A stretch of 64,000 nt of DNA from JBFMCU01 sp964428225 (GTDB taxonomy: Bacteria > Planctomycetota > UBA1135 > GCA-002686595): the NCBI GenBank assembly GCA_964428225.1, contig CAYRXS010000001.1:1-64000 (forward strand), written 5' to 3'. How positions within the stretch are numbered: position 1 is the stretch's first letter; each line of letters starts with the position of its first letter. The notes under the pieces are model-generated. The model did no database searches. It saw only the letters and a list, made by a program, of their open reading frames with translations, and had not been told where the DNA came from. Below are positions 35,060 through 43,915 of this stretch, piece by piece. A program made the translations under genes and the position numbers.

Positions 35060-35176
35060 TGGCCACCATCTTCCGCCGGAGCGTACTTGACAGAACATCT
35101 TCTCGAACGGCCTCGTATGGGTAGGAGAGGGTCGTTTTTGCCCCCCTCACGACCCCCCCTTTCCCGGAACTCGTCC

Positions 35177-35413
35177 ATGGAGAACCGAACCGAGTCCATT
35201 CGGCAATGTCCCACTCGCGCGGACGGAGCCGATCCCCTGATCGCGCATGGCATTCCCTCGGCCACGTGTCAGGAACGCCAGCGGAAGCACTACCACAAGT
35301 GCTACACCTGCGCGCATCGCAGCGCCGCGAAGGTGAACGGGAGACCCGGGCCCCAGATCTCCTCCATCCTCGAAATGGTGCCGCGCGGCGGACGCGCCAA
35401 GGCCATCCTGTAG
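35177..35413 (+). CDS. Small Cys/His-rich protein, possible zinc ribbon
   Basis: Hypothetical 78-residue protein. Four cysteines occur in the pattern C-x20-C-x9-C-x2-C (QCPTR, ATCQER, KCYTCAHR) with several His residues, which could bind one zinc. The basic stretch RQRKHYHKC suggests nucleic-acid binding. Start at ATG 35177; an in-frame ATG at 35117 exists. A TTGACA sits at 35087-35092 but no -10 is found at the right spacing. This is the only plausible gene in the ~400 bp between the TIM-barrel gene and the LeuA-like gene. I recognise no family. Confidence 0.45.
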   Translation: MENRTESIRQCPTRADGADPLIAHGIPSATCQERQRKHYHKCYTCAHRSAAKVNGRPGPQISSILEMVPRGGRAKAIL

Positions 35414-35462
35414 TCGCTCCCGGCCTGCGCGCCGGGACGGAGCCGCCGCCCTGCGCGGCGAG

Positions 35463-36692
35463 CTAGGCGTCCCCTGCTGCCGCTTCGAGAACTTCGTCCG
35501 TCGTCAGCAACCGTGGGCTGCTCTTCGCGCGATCGAAAACCCTCTGGACGCGCTCTTCGGTCGGCTCGACGCCGCTCTTCTGCAGGACCCAGATGACGTT
35601 CGACTTGCCGCTCATGGGCCCCACCTTGATGACCTGCTCGAGACCGAACAGACCCGCGGGGACTCCGGAGTAGACCCGGTCGGCGAGCCAGGCATCGCCC
35701 TTCTTGAAGGCCTTGATCACCGCGGCGGCGTGGACGCCCGTCCCGGTCTCGAAAGCATCTTGGCCGAACACGGAGTAGTTGTGGGGGATGGGCAGGTCGA
35801 CCGCCTCGCTCGCGACGCGGCAATACTCGGCGAGCGCGGAGAGGTCGTTGTCGATCGCCCCCGCGAGTTTGAGGTTGACGAGGAGTAGGTCCATCTCCGC
35901 GTTCCCCGCGCGCTCCCCGATTCCCAGGGCGCAGCCATGAACCCGACCGGCGCCGGCGCTCAAGGCGGCCAGGGAATTGACCAGGGCGAGGCCCCGGTCG
36001 CGGTGACCGTGCCAGTCGATGCCCACGTTGCCGCCGAGCTCCTCGACGAAGTCGACGACGAACCGGATGAGGCTGTGAGTGCCCTGGGGCGTGATGTGTC
36101 CGCATGTGTCGCAAATGCAGATGCGAGCGGCTCCCGCCTCGATGGCCGCGGTGTTGAGGGCGCGGATGTCCTCCGGGCGAGCGCGGGTGGTGTCCTCCGT
36201 CACGAACATCACGGGGATCTCGTTCTCGGCGCAGAATTCGCACGCCTTGCGGGAGAGGTCCACCATCCGGTCCATCTCCCAGCCCTCGGCGAACTGCCGG
36301 ATGGGGCTCGAGCCGATGAACGCGCAGACCTCGACGGGCATGCCCAGCTCCTGCTGGAGATCGGCCACCGGCTCGATGTCGGAGATGACGGTGCGGCACG
36401 CGACGTTGGGCGTGATGTTCAGCTCCTTCATCTCCCGGCAGAGGACCCGGATGTGCTCACGCGCCCGCTCGCCGGCGCCGGGCAGGCCGATGTCGGCGGT
36501 GTGGATGCCGAGCTTGTCCATCAGGTGGACGAGCTTGATCTTCTGGTCCAGGTCCGGGTCGCGAACGGAGGGATTCTGCAGGCCGTCCCGGAGGGTCTCG
36601 TCATCGAGCAGGATCGTCTTTCCCTGCAGCTCCTCCGGAGTTCCCGCCACGTTCCAGTCGTAGATCAGGGCGTCAGTTTCGAGCTCGGCCAT
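35463..36692 (-). CDS. LeuA/homocitrate synthase-family acyltransferase
   Basis: 409-residue HMGL-like TIM-barrel enzyme of the 2-isopropylmalate/homocitrate/citramalate synthase family. It opens with LLDDETLRDGLQNP (the usual D-x-T-L-R-D-G). It carries the metal-binding HGHRDRGLALVNSLAA region and the GVPAGLFGLEQVIKVGPMSGKSN block. The C-terminal LeuA allosteric (dimer) domain of full 2-isopropylmalate synthases is absent, so the exact acceptor keto-acid is undecided; homocitrate-, citramalate- or Re-citrate-synthase-like activity is possible. The ATG at 36692 is preferred, with GAGAGG nine bases upstream. It is divergent from aspartate kinase. Confidence 0.75.
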   Translation of the reverse strand: MAELETDALIYDWNVAGTPEELQGKTILLDDETLRDGLQNPSVRDPDLDQKIKLVHLMDKLGIHTADIGLPGAGERAREHIRVLCREMKELNITPNVACRTVISDIEPVADLQQELGMPVEVCAFIGSSPIRQFAEGWEMDRMVDLSRKACEFCAENEIPVMFVTEDTTRARPEDIRALNTAAIEAGAARICICDTCGHITPQGTHSLIRFVVDFVEELGGNVGIDWHGHRDRGLALVNSLAALSAGAGRVHGCALGIGERAGNAEMDLLLVNLKLAGAIDNDLSALAEYCRVASEAVDLPIPHNYSVFGQDAFETGTGVHAAAVIKAFKKGDAWLADRVYSGVPAGLFGLEQVIKVGPMSGKSNVIWVLQKSGVEPTEERVQRVFDRAKSSPRLLTTDEVLEAAAGDA

Positions 36693-36834
36693 CGCGCGCA
36701 TCCTCTCGCTCACGGTGAATCGGGAGGGGGATTGTATCCGCCCGGGGGCGCAGGACGGTAGACGGTGCCGGTCCGCGGCTTTCGGGACTCGCCGGTGAAC
36801 GCCGGCGGCCGCCCGGTCGTTATCCTGCACCGTC

Positions 36835-38223
36835 ATGTCCAGAGGACGCGTGCTCAAGTTCGGGGGGGACGCCCTGCGCGACGGAGAATCCGTCCGTCGC
36901 GTGGTGCGCATCGTCCGCGACCACGGGGGAGCGCAGCCCGTCGTGGTGGTCAGCGCCCACCAGGGAGTCACGGACCTCCTGGGGCACAGCGCGACGGCCG
37001 CCGCGGAGGGGCGGGTTCTCTGGGACGACGTGCGGATCCGCCACCGCACGCTCCTTCGCCAGCTGGGGCTCCCCGCGGACCTCCTCGGCCGCCACCTTCG
37101 CGATCTGCGGGCGGTGCTCGAGGAGCTCACCTCCTCTCCTCGGCGGGATCGTCGCTCCCACGACTTCGTCCTCTCGTTCGGAGAGCGGATGAGCGCCCGC
37201 ATCGTGGCCGCCGCGCTGAAGGCCGAGGGAATCCCCGCCACGCCCCTGGACGCCTTCGACCTCGGCTTGACCAGCGAGGTGGGCCCCGGTCGCGACATCG
37301 CCGTGGCGCGCCCGTCGGAGCGAACGCGTCGCGCCATCGCCGCAACGCCGGGCATCCCGGTGGTCACCGGCTTCCTGGCCCAGGACCGGGCGGGTCACGT
37401 GACGACGCTGGGGCGGAACGGCTCCGACCTGTCGGCGACGTGGATCGCGGAGGCCGTGGGGGCGGAGGACGTGCAGCTGTGGAAGACCGTCGGCGGCATT
37501 CGCACGGCCGACCCCGAGCTCGTTCCCGGGGCGCGCCCGGTTCCCGAGCTGACCTGGGACGAGGCGGCCGAGCTCTCGGCCCAGGGAGCGGCCGTCCTGC
37601 ACCCCGGCACCACGGAGCCGGCTCGTCGAGCGGGGATTCCGATCCACGTCCTCGACGTCCGGGATCCGACGGCCCCCGGGACCCGCGTATTCGGCCAGTC
37701 CGGACAGCCCCGGGTGCGCGCCCTGACGCACCGCCCCTCCGTGGCCGTGCTCCGCGTCCGCTCGAGATCGGACCGCGGTCGCGGAGAGCAACTCGCCGAC
37801 CTCCTCCGACGCCTGAGCGACGAGGGGATCGATCCCCTGCTCGGCGCGATCTCGGGGACGGGTGTCGCCATCGTGGTCTCCGGACGCGACGCGCGCCCCG
37901 ATCTGCCCCGGATCTTTCCCGGCGGCGGCGAGCTCGAGCGCGGGCTCGCCACGATCGGCCTCGTGGGAGACCGGATCGGCGACCGGAACGATCTCGCGGA
38001 CCGCCTGCCGGGATCGGAGGAGCCCGCCCCTCCCCGCGCCCGGCCGGCCCCCGGGGGAAGAAGCGCCCACGGACGCGTCTTCCTCGTTCGCGCGGTCGAG
38101 CTCGTGGCTGCCCTCCGTGACGCGCACGCCGTGCTGTTCGAGGGCGACCTCTCGCGCAACACCGGGCCGACGCAAGGCTCCTCGGCGGCTCTCCCCCGCG
38201 AGGGCGGAAGCGTCGAGAGGTAG
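36835..38223 (+). CDS. lysC: Aspartate kinase
   Basis: Phosphorylates aspartate at the head of lysine, methionine and threonine synthesis. 462 residues: amino-acid kinase domain (about 1-290), then a divergent regulatory region of ACT type (about 300-400). The N-terminal motif reads LKFGGDAL, whereas aspartate kinases usually have KFGGTS(V/L). FGERMSARIVA, VTGF and TTLGRNGSDLSAT match the family well. LWKTVGGIRTADPELVPGA is also typical. A Pro/Arg-rich linker (about 400-425) leads to the poorly conserved C-terminus. Replacement of Thr-Ser by Asp-Ala in the substrate loop is odd. Confidence 0.82.
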   Translation: MSRGRVLKFGGDALRDGESVRRVVRIVRDHGGAQPVVVVSAHQGVTDLLGHSATAAAEGRVLWDDVRIRHRTLLRQLGLPADLLGRHLRDLRAVLEELTSSPRRDRRSHDFVLSFGERMSARIVAAALKAEGIPATPLDAFDLGLTSEVGPGRDIAVARPSERTRRAIAATPGIPVVTGFLAQDRAGHVTTLGRNGSDLSATWIAEAVGAEDVQLWKTVGGIRTADPELVPGARPVPELTWDEAAELSAQGAAVLHPGTTEPARRAGIPIHVLDVRDPTAPGTRVFGQSGQPRVRALTHRPSVAVLRVRSRSDRGRGEQLADLLRRLSDEGIDPLLGAISGTGVAIVVSGRDARPDLPRIFPGGGELERGLATIGLVGDRIGDRNDLADRLPGSEEPAPPRARPAPGGRSAHGRVFLVRAVELVAALRDAHAVLFEGDLSRNTGPTQGSSAALPREGGSVER

Positions 38224-38295
38224 GTTTCCGGCCTCCCGCATTCCCTGGACAATCCTTGCCCGGCACCTCCGGCGGCGCGTGTATCCTGCCGCGCG

Positions 38296-39675
38296 ATGGC
38301 GGCAGATCACGATAACCGCTACCAGCTCCAGGATCTCCAGGCCGCAGTGGCCGGTACCCCGGAGGAGCTGTCGAAGTTCCTCGAGGACGCCCACCCCGCC
38401 GATTTGGCCGATTGGATGGACGAGCTGGAGGACGAAGAGGCCCGGATGATCTTCGCGGGCCTCGACGTCGAGTCCCAGGCCGAGCTCCTGGGCTTCGCGG
38501 AGAATTGGGTCGCCGAGACGTTGCTCGAGACCACCGAGGTCGCCCGGCTGGTGCAAATCGTCGAGGAGCTTCCCGCCGACGAGGTCGCGGACCTCCTCGC
38601 CCTCGCCGACGAATCGAAGTCCGAGGAGGTCCTTCGTCGCGTGGACGTCGAGCGGGCCAAAGGCCTGCGCGAGCTGCTCTCCTACGACGCGGAATCCGCA
38701 GGCGGCGTGATGACCTCCGAGTACGTCGCCGTGCCGCGCGGCGCGAACGTCGGCGACGCCATCAAGGAGATCCGCTCCGAGGAAGGCCCCGCCGGCGAGG
38801 AAGAGGTCGGCGTGTTCGTGGTGGACGCCGCGGGTCAACCCGTCGGATTCGTCTCCGACCGCGAGCTGCTGACCACCCCGATCCACACGCCGATCGAAGA
38901 CGCGATGGAGACGGACCTGGTCGTGGTGCGCGCCGAGGACGACCAGGAGGAAGCCGCGAACCTCGTGGCGAAGTACAACCTCTCCGCCCTGCCGGTCGTG
39001 GACGAGGGAGGGATTCTGATCGGGGTCATCTCGGCCGAGGACGCTCACGAGGTCCTGCACGAGGAGACCGAGGAGGACATCTACCGGATCATCGGCACCT
39101 CGACCGAGGATCCGACTCGCCTGCCCGTGCTGAAGCGGGTGCGCAACCGCCTGCCGCTGCAGGCCCTGACCGTGCTCGGTGGCATCTTCACCGCCTGGAT
39201 CCTGGAGCTCGCGCTTCCCGGAAACGACGAGGCCGCGAGCACGCTCGACATCCTGCGCTACCTCCCGCTCATCATCGGCCTCGCCGGCAACGTCGGGGTC
39301 CAGTCCTCGACCATCCTGGTGCGCGCCTTCGCCACGGGCGAGGTCTCACAGGATCGCGAGATGACCGTACTCGGCTCCGAGGTGCTCACCGGATTCCTGA
39401 TCGGCCTGATCTGTGGCGCGGCCACGACGGCAGCCTGCGCGCTGGGGAGCGCCGGCCCGGAGGGACTCCATCTCGGCGCTTCGGTCGGCATCGCGATCGC
39501 CGTGGCCGTCTCCTGGGCGGCCTTCCTCGGGTGCACGGTCCCCATCGTGTGCCAGCGAATGGGCATCGACCCCGCGATCGTCGCCGGCCCGTTCCTCATC
39601 ACGCTCAGCGACATCTCGGGGGCCGCGATCTTCGTGGTGGTCGCCGGGATGATGACCCTCGGTCTGTCGGGGTGA
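38296..39675 (+). CDS. mgtE: Magnesium transporter MgtE
   Basis: 459-residue Mg2+ channel. It has an acidic cytoplasmic superhelical N domain (about 1-135) and two CBS domains (about 140-265: GVMTSEYVAVPRGANVGDAI, then YNLSALPVVDEGGILIGVIS). Five membrane helices follow from about 285, carrying the conserved RLPLQALTVLGGIF, GNVGVQSSTILVRAFATGE and the metal-sensing and pore residues of the family. The closing segment FLITLSDISGAAIFVVVAGMM is typical. The gene ends four bases before the signal peptidase gene, which probably shares its transcript. Confidence 0.93.
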   Translation: MAADHDNRYQLQDLQAAVAGTPEELSKFLEDAHPADLADWMDELEDEEARMIFAGLDVESQAELLGFAENWVAETLLETTEVARLVQIVEELPADEVADLLALADESKSEEVLRRVDVERAKGLRELLSYDAESAGGVMTSEYVAVPRGANVGDAIKEIRSEEGPAGEEEVGVFVVDAAGQPVGFVSDRELLTTPIHTPIEDAMETDLVVVRAEDDQEEAANLVAKYNLSALPVVDEGGILIGVISAEDAHEVLHEETEEDIYRIIGTSTEDPTRLPVLKRVRNRLPLQALTVLGGIFTAWILELALPGNDEAASTLDILRYLPLIIGLAGNVGVQSSTILVRAFATGEVSQDREMTVLGSEVLTGFLIGLICGAATTAACALGSAGPEGLHLGASVGIAIAVAVSWAAFLGCTVPIVCQRMGIDPAIVAGPFLITLSDISGAAIFVVVAGMMTLGLSG

Positions 39676-39679
39676 AGCC

Positions 39680-40891
39680 GTGAGAATGCGGAGGACGGCC
39701 CGCATGCTCTGGGCGCTGCTCGCGGTCGCCACGCTCGTCCTGCTCTCGAAGTTCTTCGTGTGGGACGTGTACCGCGTGGGAAGCGGCTCGATGAGGCCGA
39801 CGCTCTTCGGGGGCTCCGATCGCGCGGAGGGCGAGCCGTTCACCGAGCACGTCCTCGTTCTCTACGGGAACGGGGCGGGTCCGGAGCGGTTCGATCTCGT
39901 CGTCATCCGTCCCCGCGGGGGAGGGGATCCCATCGTCAAGCGGGTCGGGGCGCTCCCCAACGAGTCGGTGCAGATCGTCGACGGAGACGTGCTGATCGAA
40001 GGACGTCGGCTCGGCCCGGACGTGCGCCGACCCGAGCCGATACCGCTGTTCGACAGCCGCATCCACCGAGTCGACGAGATGTTCTCGCCCGTCTTGCAGA
40101 GCACCACCTGGAAGCCCGATGGCGAGGAATGGCGGCTCGATGCGAGCGCGGTGCCGATCGGAAACGACGGGGGCATGATCTCCTACCACAAGGACATCGG
40201 GGACGGATACCTCGATCAGAACGACGCACGCGTTGCCGGAACCCTGCAGGTGAACGACGGGGTGATCGAGTGTGAGGTTCTGCTCGAGGAATCCCGTGGC
40301 CGGCTACGCCTGCAGCTCTCCGAGGAAGGCGACACGTTCCGCGCGTTCATCGAGCCCGCCGAGGCCGCGACCGACGGATTCCGGCTCGTCCTGACGCGCC
40401 ACAACCACATCACGCAGGCGCGGACCGAGCCGGGCGAAAAGACCGAGGTCATGCTCGACGAGAGCATCCCCTTCGTCACGGGAGCCTGGCATCGGCTCCG
40501 CTTCAGCAACATCGACAACCATTTGATCTTCGAGCTGGACGACGGGTCCTACCGCAAGGTGGCCTCCTACGACGAGAACGTGCCCCATCGTCGCTCGGAA
40601 GTTGCGAGGAAGCACATCGCCTACCGAGCGAGTCTCGGCGGAGAGAGCTGCCTCGCCCGATTCCGCTCCATTCGGGTTCTGCGCGACCTCTATTACACAC
40701 CGCGGTATACTGAAGATCAGAAGCCCAGTCAGTACATGCGCACGTCCCTGGGACCGGACAAGTACTACGTCCTGGGCGACAACTCTGCCCACAGCACTGA
40801 CTCGCGGACCACCGGCCCCGTGTCGACTTCGGAGATCATCGGAACGCCTGTCGCCGTCGTCTGGCCCCCGTCACGATTCCGCTGGCTCTAG
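39680..40891 (+). CDS. lepB: Signal peptidase I with a large inserted domain
   Basis: 403-residue S26A peptidase that removes signal peptides. One N-terminal membrane helix (about 9-27) precedes the nucleophile in VGSGSMRPTL (S37). The general-base Lys is in DPIVKRVGALP (K87), and the conserved GDN box is in YYVLGDNSAHSTDSR near residue 366. Between the Lys box and the GDN box is an insertion of about 250 residues (about 110-350) resembling a concanavalin/DUF1080-like jelly roll (GVIECEVLLEESRGRLRLQL, TGAWHRLRFSNIDNHLIFEL). Ordinary LepB proteins have far smaller insertions here. Start: GTG 39680, or ATG 39686. Confidence 0.85.
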   Translation: MRMRRTARMLWALLAVATLVLLSKFFVWDVYRVGSGSMRPTLFGGSDRAEGEPFTEHVLVLYGNGAGPERFDLVVIRPRGGGDPIVKRVGALPNESVQIVDGDVLIEGRRLGPDVRRPEPIPLFDSRIHRVDEMFSPVLQSTTWKPDGEEWRLDASAVPIGNDGGMISYHKDIGDGYLDQNDARVAGTLQVNDGVIECEVLLEESRGRLRLQLSEEGDTFRAFIEPAEAATDGFRLVLTRHNHITQARTEPGEKTEVMLDESIPFVTGAWHRLRFSNIDNHLIFELDDGSYRKVASYDENVPHRRSEVARKHIAYRASLGGESCLARFRSIRVLRDLYYTPRYTEDQKPSQYMRTSLGPDKYYVLGDNSAHSTDSRTTGPVSTSEIIGTPVAVVWPPSRFRWL

Positions 40892-40949
40892 CCGGCCTTC
40901 CCGTTCGCGAGGCGAATTGCCCCCCCTTGAAGAACGAGCGCCTCGTTCC

Positions 40950-42587
40950 ATGTCGAAAGCGACCCTGCCCCGCCTGTTCCTGATCGCGTCCCTGCTCGCA
41001 GCTCCGACGGCCGCGGCCGAGGACTTCGAGATCACCCAAGACCTGCTCGACGAAATAACGGCGACGGCTCTGCCCGCGGTCGAGAAGGCAACCGGTACCT
41101 CCTTCGAGAACGGGGTGGTCGTCCGGATCGGTACGAAGCAGGAGATCGAGGAGTCTTTCCTCGAGGAGTTTCGCGTCCAGATGGCGCTGCAGTTCGAGGA
41201 TCCTCAGGTCGCGGAGACACAGGCCGGGGTTCTCTCGGAGATCATGGCCGGCGCCGTGCTGGCGAAGTACCGCTTCCGCGATGGGATCGTGCTGGTGTCG
41301 CAGGTCGGCTTCGAGAATCTGCCGGGGCTCGTCGGCATGCCCGAGCTGAACTCGGAGGCGGCGCTTCGCGGGGTTCTCCTCCACGAGCTCGTTCACGCGG
41401 CCGACGCGAAACGATTTCGCTTCGTCGAGACCATCGTCTCTCGTCAGAGCACGGATGCGCTCCAGGCGTTCAACTGCATCATCGAGGGCCATGCGCAGCT
41501 CGTCGCCCGGCGCCTCGCCAACCGACTGGAATGGATGGAAGGCTTCGAGATCTTCACGCGAGCCATCGGCGCGCGCCCGAGCACGAATGAGCTGGAGGAC
41601 GGCGGAGCAGCCTTCGAGATGATGTTGCGGCTGCAAGTGGCCACATTCGCCACGTCCTACTACCAGGGGGAGACCTTCCTGGCGGCCATCGAGCGCGAGG
41701 GAGGAGCGAAGGCGATCGAGCAGGCGTTCCGCGATCCTCCGACGGAAACCGCGGTGATCTTCGAGCCGACCTGGTTCCTTCACCCGGAGAGCCGACCGAA
41801 GGAGGCGTTCGATCTGGAGATCGCTCTCCAGGCGATCGCCGAGGAATATCCCGAGCCGGACCGGGCGAGCCAGCGGGGCTCCATCACGCCGATCCAGCTC
41901 GACGTCGCCCTGCAGCTCCTGCCCGAGGAAACCGTCGGTCGAATCAAGAAATCGCTGGTCCAGAATCATGTGCTCATGGTCTACGACGCGAGCATGCAAA
42001 CTCAGGAGCAGGCGATCATCGGGCTCCTGGAGTTCGACTCTCCGGCCGAGGCCCTGCACTACGTCGAGGCGGGTCGTCGCCTGCAGAAGCTCAAGGACGA
42101 GGCGATGAAGGAGGGGCAGATCAAGATCGTCGAGGCCACCTACGAGGACCTCGACGAGGCCCCGGGATTCCTCGCGTGGAAACGCATCGAAGTCGCCGGC
42201 ATCGACATCGAGGCGCAGGCGGTCTTCCTGGCGCGCGGGCCGCTGGTGGCGGAGATCGTCTTCTCGGACATGGGGCTCGAGCCCGAGGAGGCGCGCGCGG
42301 TGGCCATCCGGGTGCTCGACGGGGCGCGCAAGATCGTCCCTCCCGAGACGACTCCTGAGCGCGGGACGGAGGGGGACGACAACGGTGCGGAGGGCTCTGG
42401 AGGGGGCCAGGAGGGGCTCCCCGGCCCGACGCCGGTGCGGTCCTGGAGGGGGGGGATAGAATGGCCGAAAGAGGGGCTCGGGGCGAAACCCCGCCCTTAC
42501 CAACGGGTTCCACGGGCCACCGCCCTTGCCGCGGCCGGGCGAGACCGAACATGCGCGAAGAACATTCCGATCCCGGCGTCCGACTGA
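40950..42587 (+). CDS. Secreted HExxH protein, probable zinc metallopeptidase
   Basis: 545 residues with a signal peptide (about 1-23). A zincin motif HELVH occurs at 145-149. A Glu at about 179 in CIIEGHAQLV is positioned to be the third zinc ligand, so a gluzincin-type peptidase fold is likely. The remainder (about 250-490) is mixed alpha/beta and unfamiliar. The C-terminal ~55 residues are low-complexity, and their coding overlaps the start of the ECF sigma gene by 37 bp; the true protein may function without them. The substrate is unknown. It lies immediately upstream of the sigma/anti-sigma pair. Confidence 0.65.
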   Translation: MSKATLPRLFLIASLLAAPTAAAEDFEITQDLLDEITATALPAVEKATGTSFENGVVVRIGTKQEIEESFLEEFRVQMALQFEDPQVAETQAGVLSEIMAGAVLAKYRFRDGIVLVSQVGFENLPGLVGMPELNSEAALRGVLLHELVHAADAKRFRFVETIVSRQSTDALQAFNCIIEGHAQLVARRLANRLEWMEGFEIFTRAIGARPSTNELEDGGAAFEMMLRLQVATFATSYYQGETFLAAIEREGGAKAIEQAFRDPPTETAVIFEPTWFLHPESRPKEAFDLEIALQAIAEEYPEPDRASQRGSITPIQLDVALQLLPEETVGRIKKSLVQNHVLMVYDASMQTQEQAIIGLLEFDSPAEALHYVEAGRRLQKLKDEAMKEGQIKIVEATYEDLDEAPGFLAWKRIEVAGIDIEAQAVFLARGPLVAEIVFSDMGLEPEEARAVAIRVLDGARKIVPPETTPERGTEGDDNGAEGSGGGQEGLPGPTPVRSWRGGIEWPKEGLGAKPRPYQRVPRATALAAAGRDRTCAKNIPIPASD

Positions 42588-43147
42588 TGCTCGCCTACCA
42601 GGCGGGAGACGAGGGCGCCTTCGATCAGCTCGTGGAGGGCTACTCCGGCCAGATCTACGCCCTGCTGACCCGCTTCCTGGGCCCGGCGTCCGACCGCGAG
42701 GACCTGGTCCAGGAGATCTTCCTGCGGGTGATCCGGGCCCGGGACCGCTACGTCCCGAACGCGCGGCTCTCCACCTGGCTCTATCGCATCACCTTCAACC
42801 TCTGCGTGAACGAGCGTCAGCGCGGTCGCGGGCGGAGCACGGTCTCGCTGGACACGGACCGCAAGGACCGCGAGCGCGGCCCGCAGGAGTGGGCGGACGC
42901 CGCGGCCGGAGTTCCGTCGGACGAGCTCGAGCGGGCGGATGTAGTCCAGGCCGTGCGCACGGCGATCGCCGCCCTTCCGGACAAGCAACGCATGGCACTG
43001 ATCCTCGCCAAGTACGAGGAGATGCCCTACGTCGAGGTCGCGAAGGCGCTCGACTCGACGGAGAAGGCGATCAAGTCGATGATCCACCGCGCGCGTGAGA
43101 ACCTGCGGGCCACCCTCGCGCCCTTCCTGCAGGGGGAGCTGGCATGA
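42551..43147 (+). CDS. ECF-type RNA polymerase sigma factor (first copy)
   Basis: 198-residue sigma-70 family ECF factor. Region 2 shows FDQLVEGYSGQIYALLTRFLG, the DREDLVQEIFLRV core-binding helix and the WLYRITFNLCVNERQR -10-recognition helix. Region 4 shows YEEMPYVEVAKALDSTEKAIKSMIHRARENL. The ATG at 42551 sits directly before the recognisable fold; an in-frame ATG at 42461 would add 30 basic residues. The stop overlaps the anti-sigma start (ATGA at 43144), the usual arrangement for a sigma factor and its own inhibitor. Confidence 0.88.
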   Translation: MREEHSDPGVRLMLAYQAGDEGAFDQLVEGYSGQIYALLTRFLGPASDREDLVQEIFLRVIRARDRYVPNARLSTWLYRITFNLCVNERQRGRGRSTVSLDTDRKDRERGPQEWADAAAGVPSDELERADVVQAVRTAIAALPDKQRMALILAKYEEMPYVEVAKALDSTEKAIKSMIHRARENLRATLAPFLQGELA

Positions 43148-43911
43148 GCTCGATCACCTGCAGGGAATTCCGCGCGCGACTCGAGCGCGAGCTCCGCGGC
43201 CACCCCGAAACCACGGAAGCCTCCCTCCTGGCCTGGCACGAGCACCTCCTGGGATGCGAGGAATGCCGGGCGTTCCTCGAGGCGGAGGAGGCTCTGGAAA
43301 TGCTCCTCGCCTCCTTGCCGGAGCCGCGACTTCCCGAACACCTGGCGGTCCGCGTGCTGGCGCGACTCCGGTCGTACCGAAGCTCTCGCGACGGTGCGGA
43401 TCTCGACCGGCTGCTCGATCTCGATCGAGCTCCGGCGACTCCCACGAACCTCGGAGCGCGCGTGCTCGCCGGACTCTCCGAGGCGAGAGAAGCGCACCGG
43501 AAGACGACGTCGCTCGATGCGCTGCTCGACATGGTGCCCGAGCCCGAGGTTCCCGGTCGGCTGGCGGATCGCGTTCTCGTGGCGCTCGAGCCCGTGCGGC
43601 GCCCCGCCGCTCGCTTCCGGCTGCTGGAGCGACGGAGCCTGCGAACCCTCGCCGCGGCGGCGATGATCGTGGTGCTGGGGATCGTCGCGTGGCGTACGCT
43701 CGCCGGATCGGCGGGAGGGCCCGACGAGCCCAATCCGCTCACCGCGATCGACGACGAGCTGATCGCCCACCTCGACGTGCTGGAACGCTTGCCGCTCCTG
43801 GAGGACGAGGACCTGGACCTCATGTTCCTGAGCGTCGATCCGCTCGACGAGACCTTGATCGAGGCCGAGCAGCTCGGGGCGGCCGAGGAAGAGGGGGCCG
43901 AGGAGGGCTAG
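43144..43911 (+). CDS. Membrane anti-sigma factor with zinc-finger (first copy)
   Basis: 255 residues. The N-terminal zinc-binding anti-sigma motif H-x3-C-x2-C is seen at H34, C38 and C41. A single membrane helix lies at about 166-183. Between them are three similar segments of the form Pro-x-Pro...Leu...RVL-x-L (LPEHLAVRVLARL, NLGARVLAGL, GRLADRVLVAL), probably short helical repeats. An acidic domain follows the helix, outside the cytoplasm. It is translationally coupled to the ECF sigma gene, so it is probably that factor's anti-sigma. Confidence 0.75.
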   Translation: MSSITCREFRARLERELRGHPETTEASLLAWHEHLLGCEECRAFLEAEEALEMLLASLPEPRLPEHLAVRVLARLRSYRSSRDGADLDRLLDLDRAPATPTNLGARVLAGLSEAREAHRKTTSLDALLDMVPEPEVPGRLADRVLVALEPVRRPAARFRLLERRSLRTLAAAAMIVVLGIVAWRTLAGSAGGPDEPNPLTAIDDELIAHLDVLERLPLLEDEDLDLMFLSVDPLDETLIEAEQLGAAEEEGAEEG

Positions 43912-43915
43912 CGGC

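Noticed and set aside
35087..35121. TTGACA as a promoter for the small Cys-rich gene
   Set aside because: No -10-like hexamer lies 16-18 bp downstream; the nearest (TATGGG) is 23 bp away.
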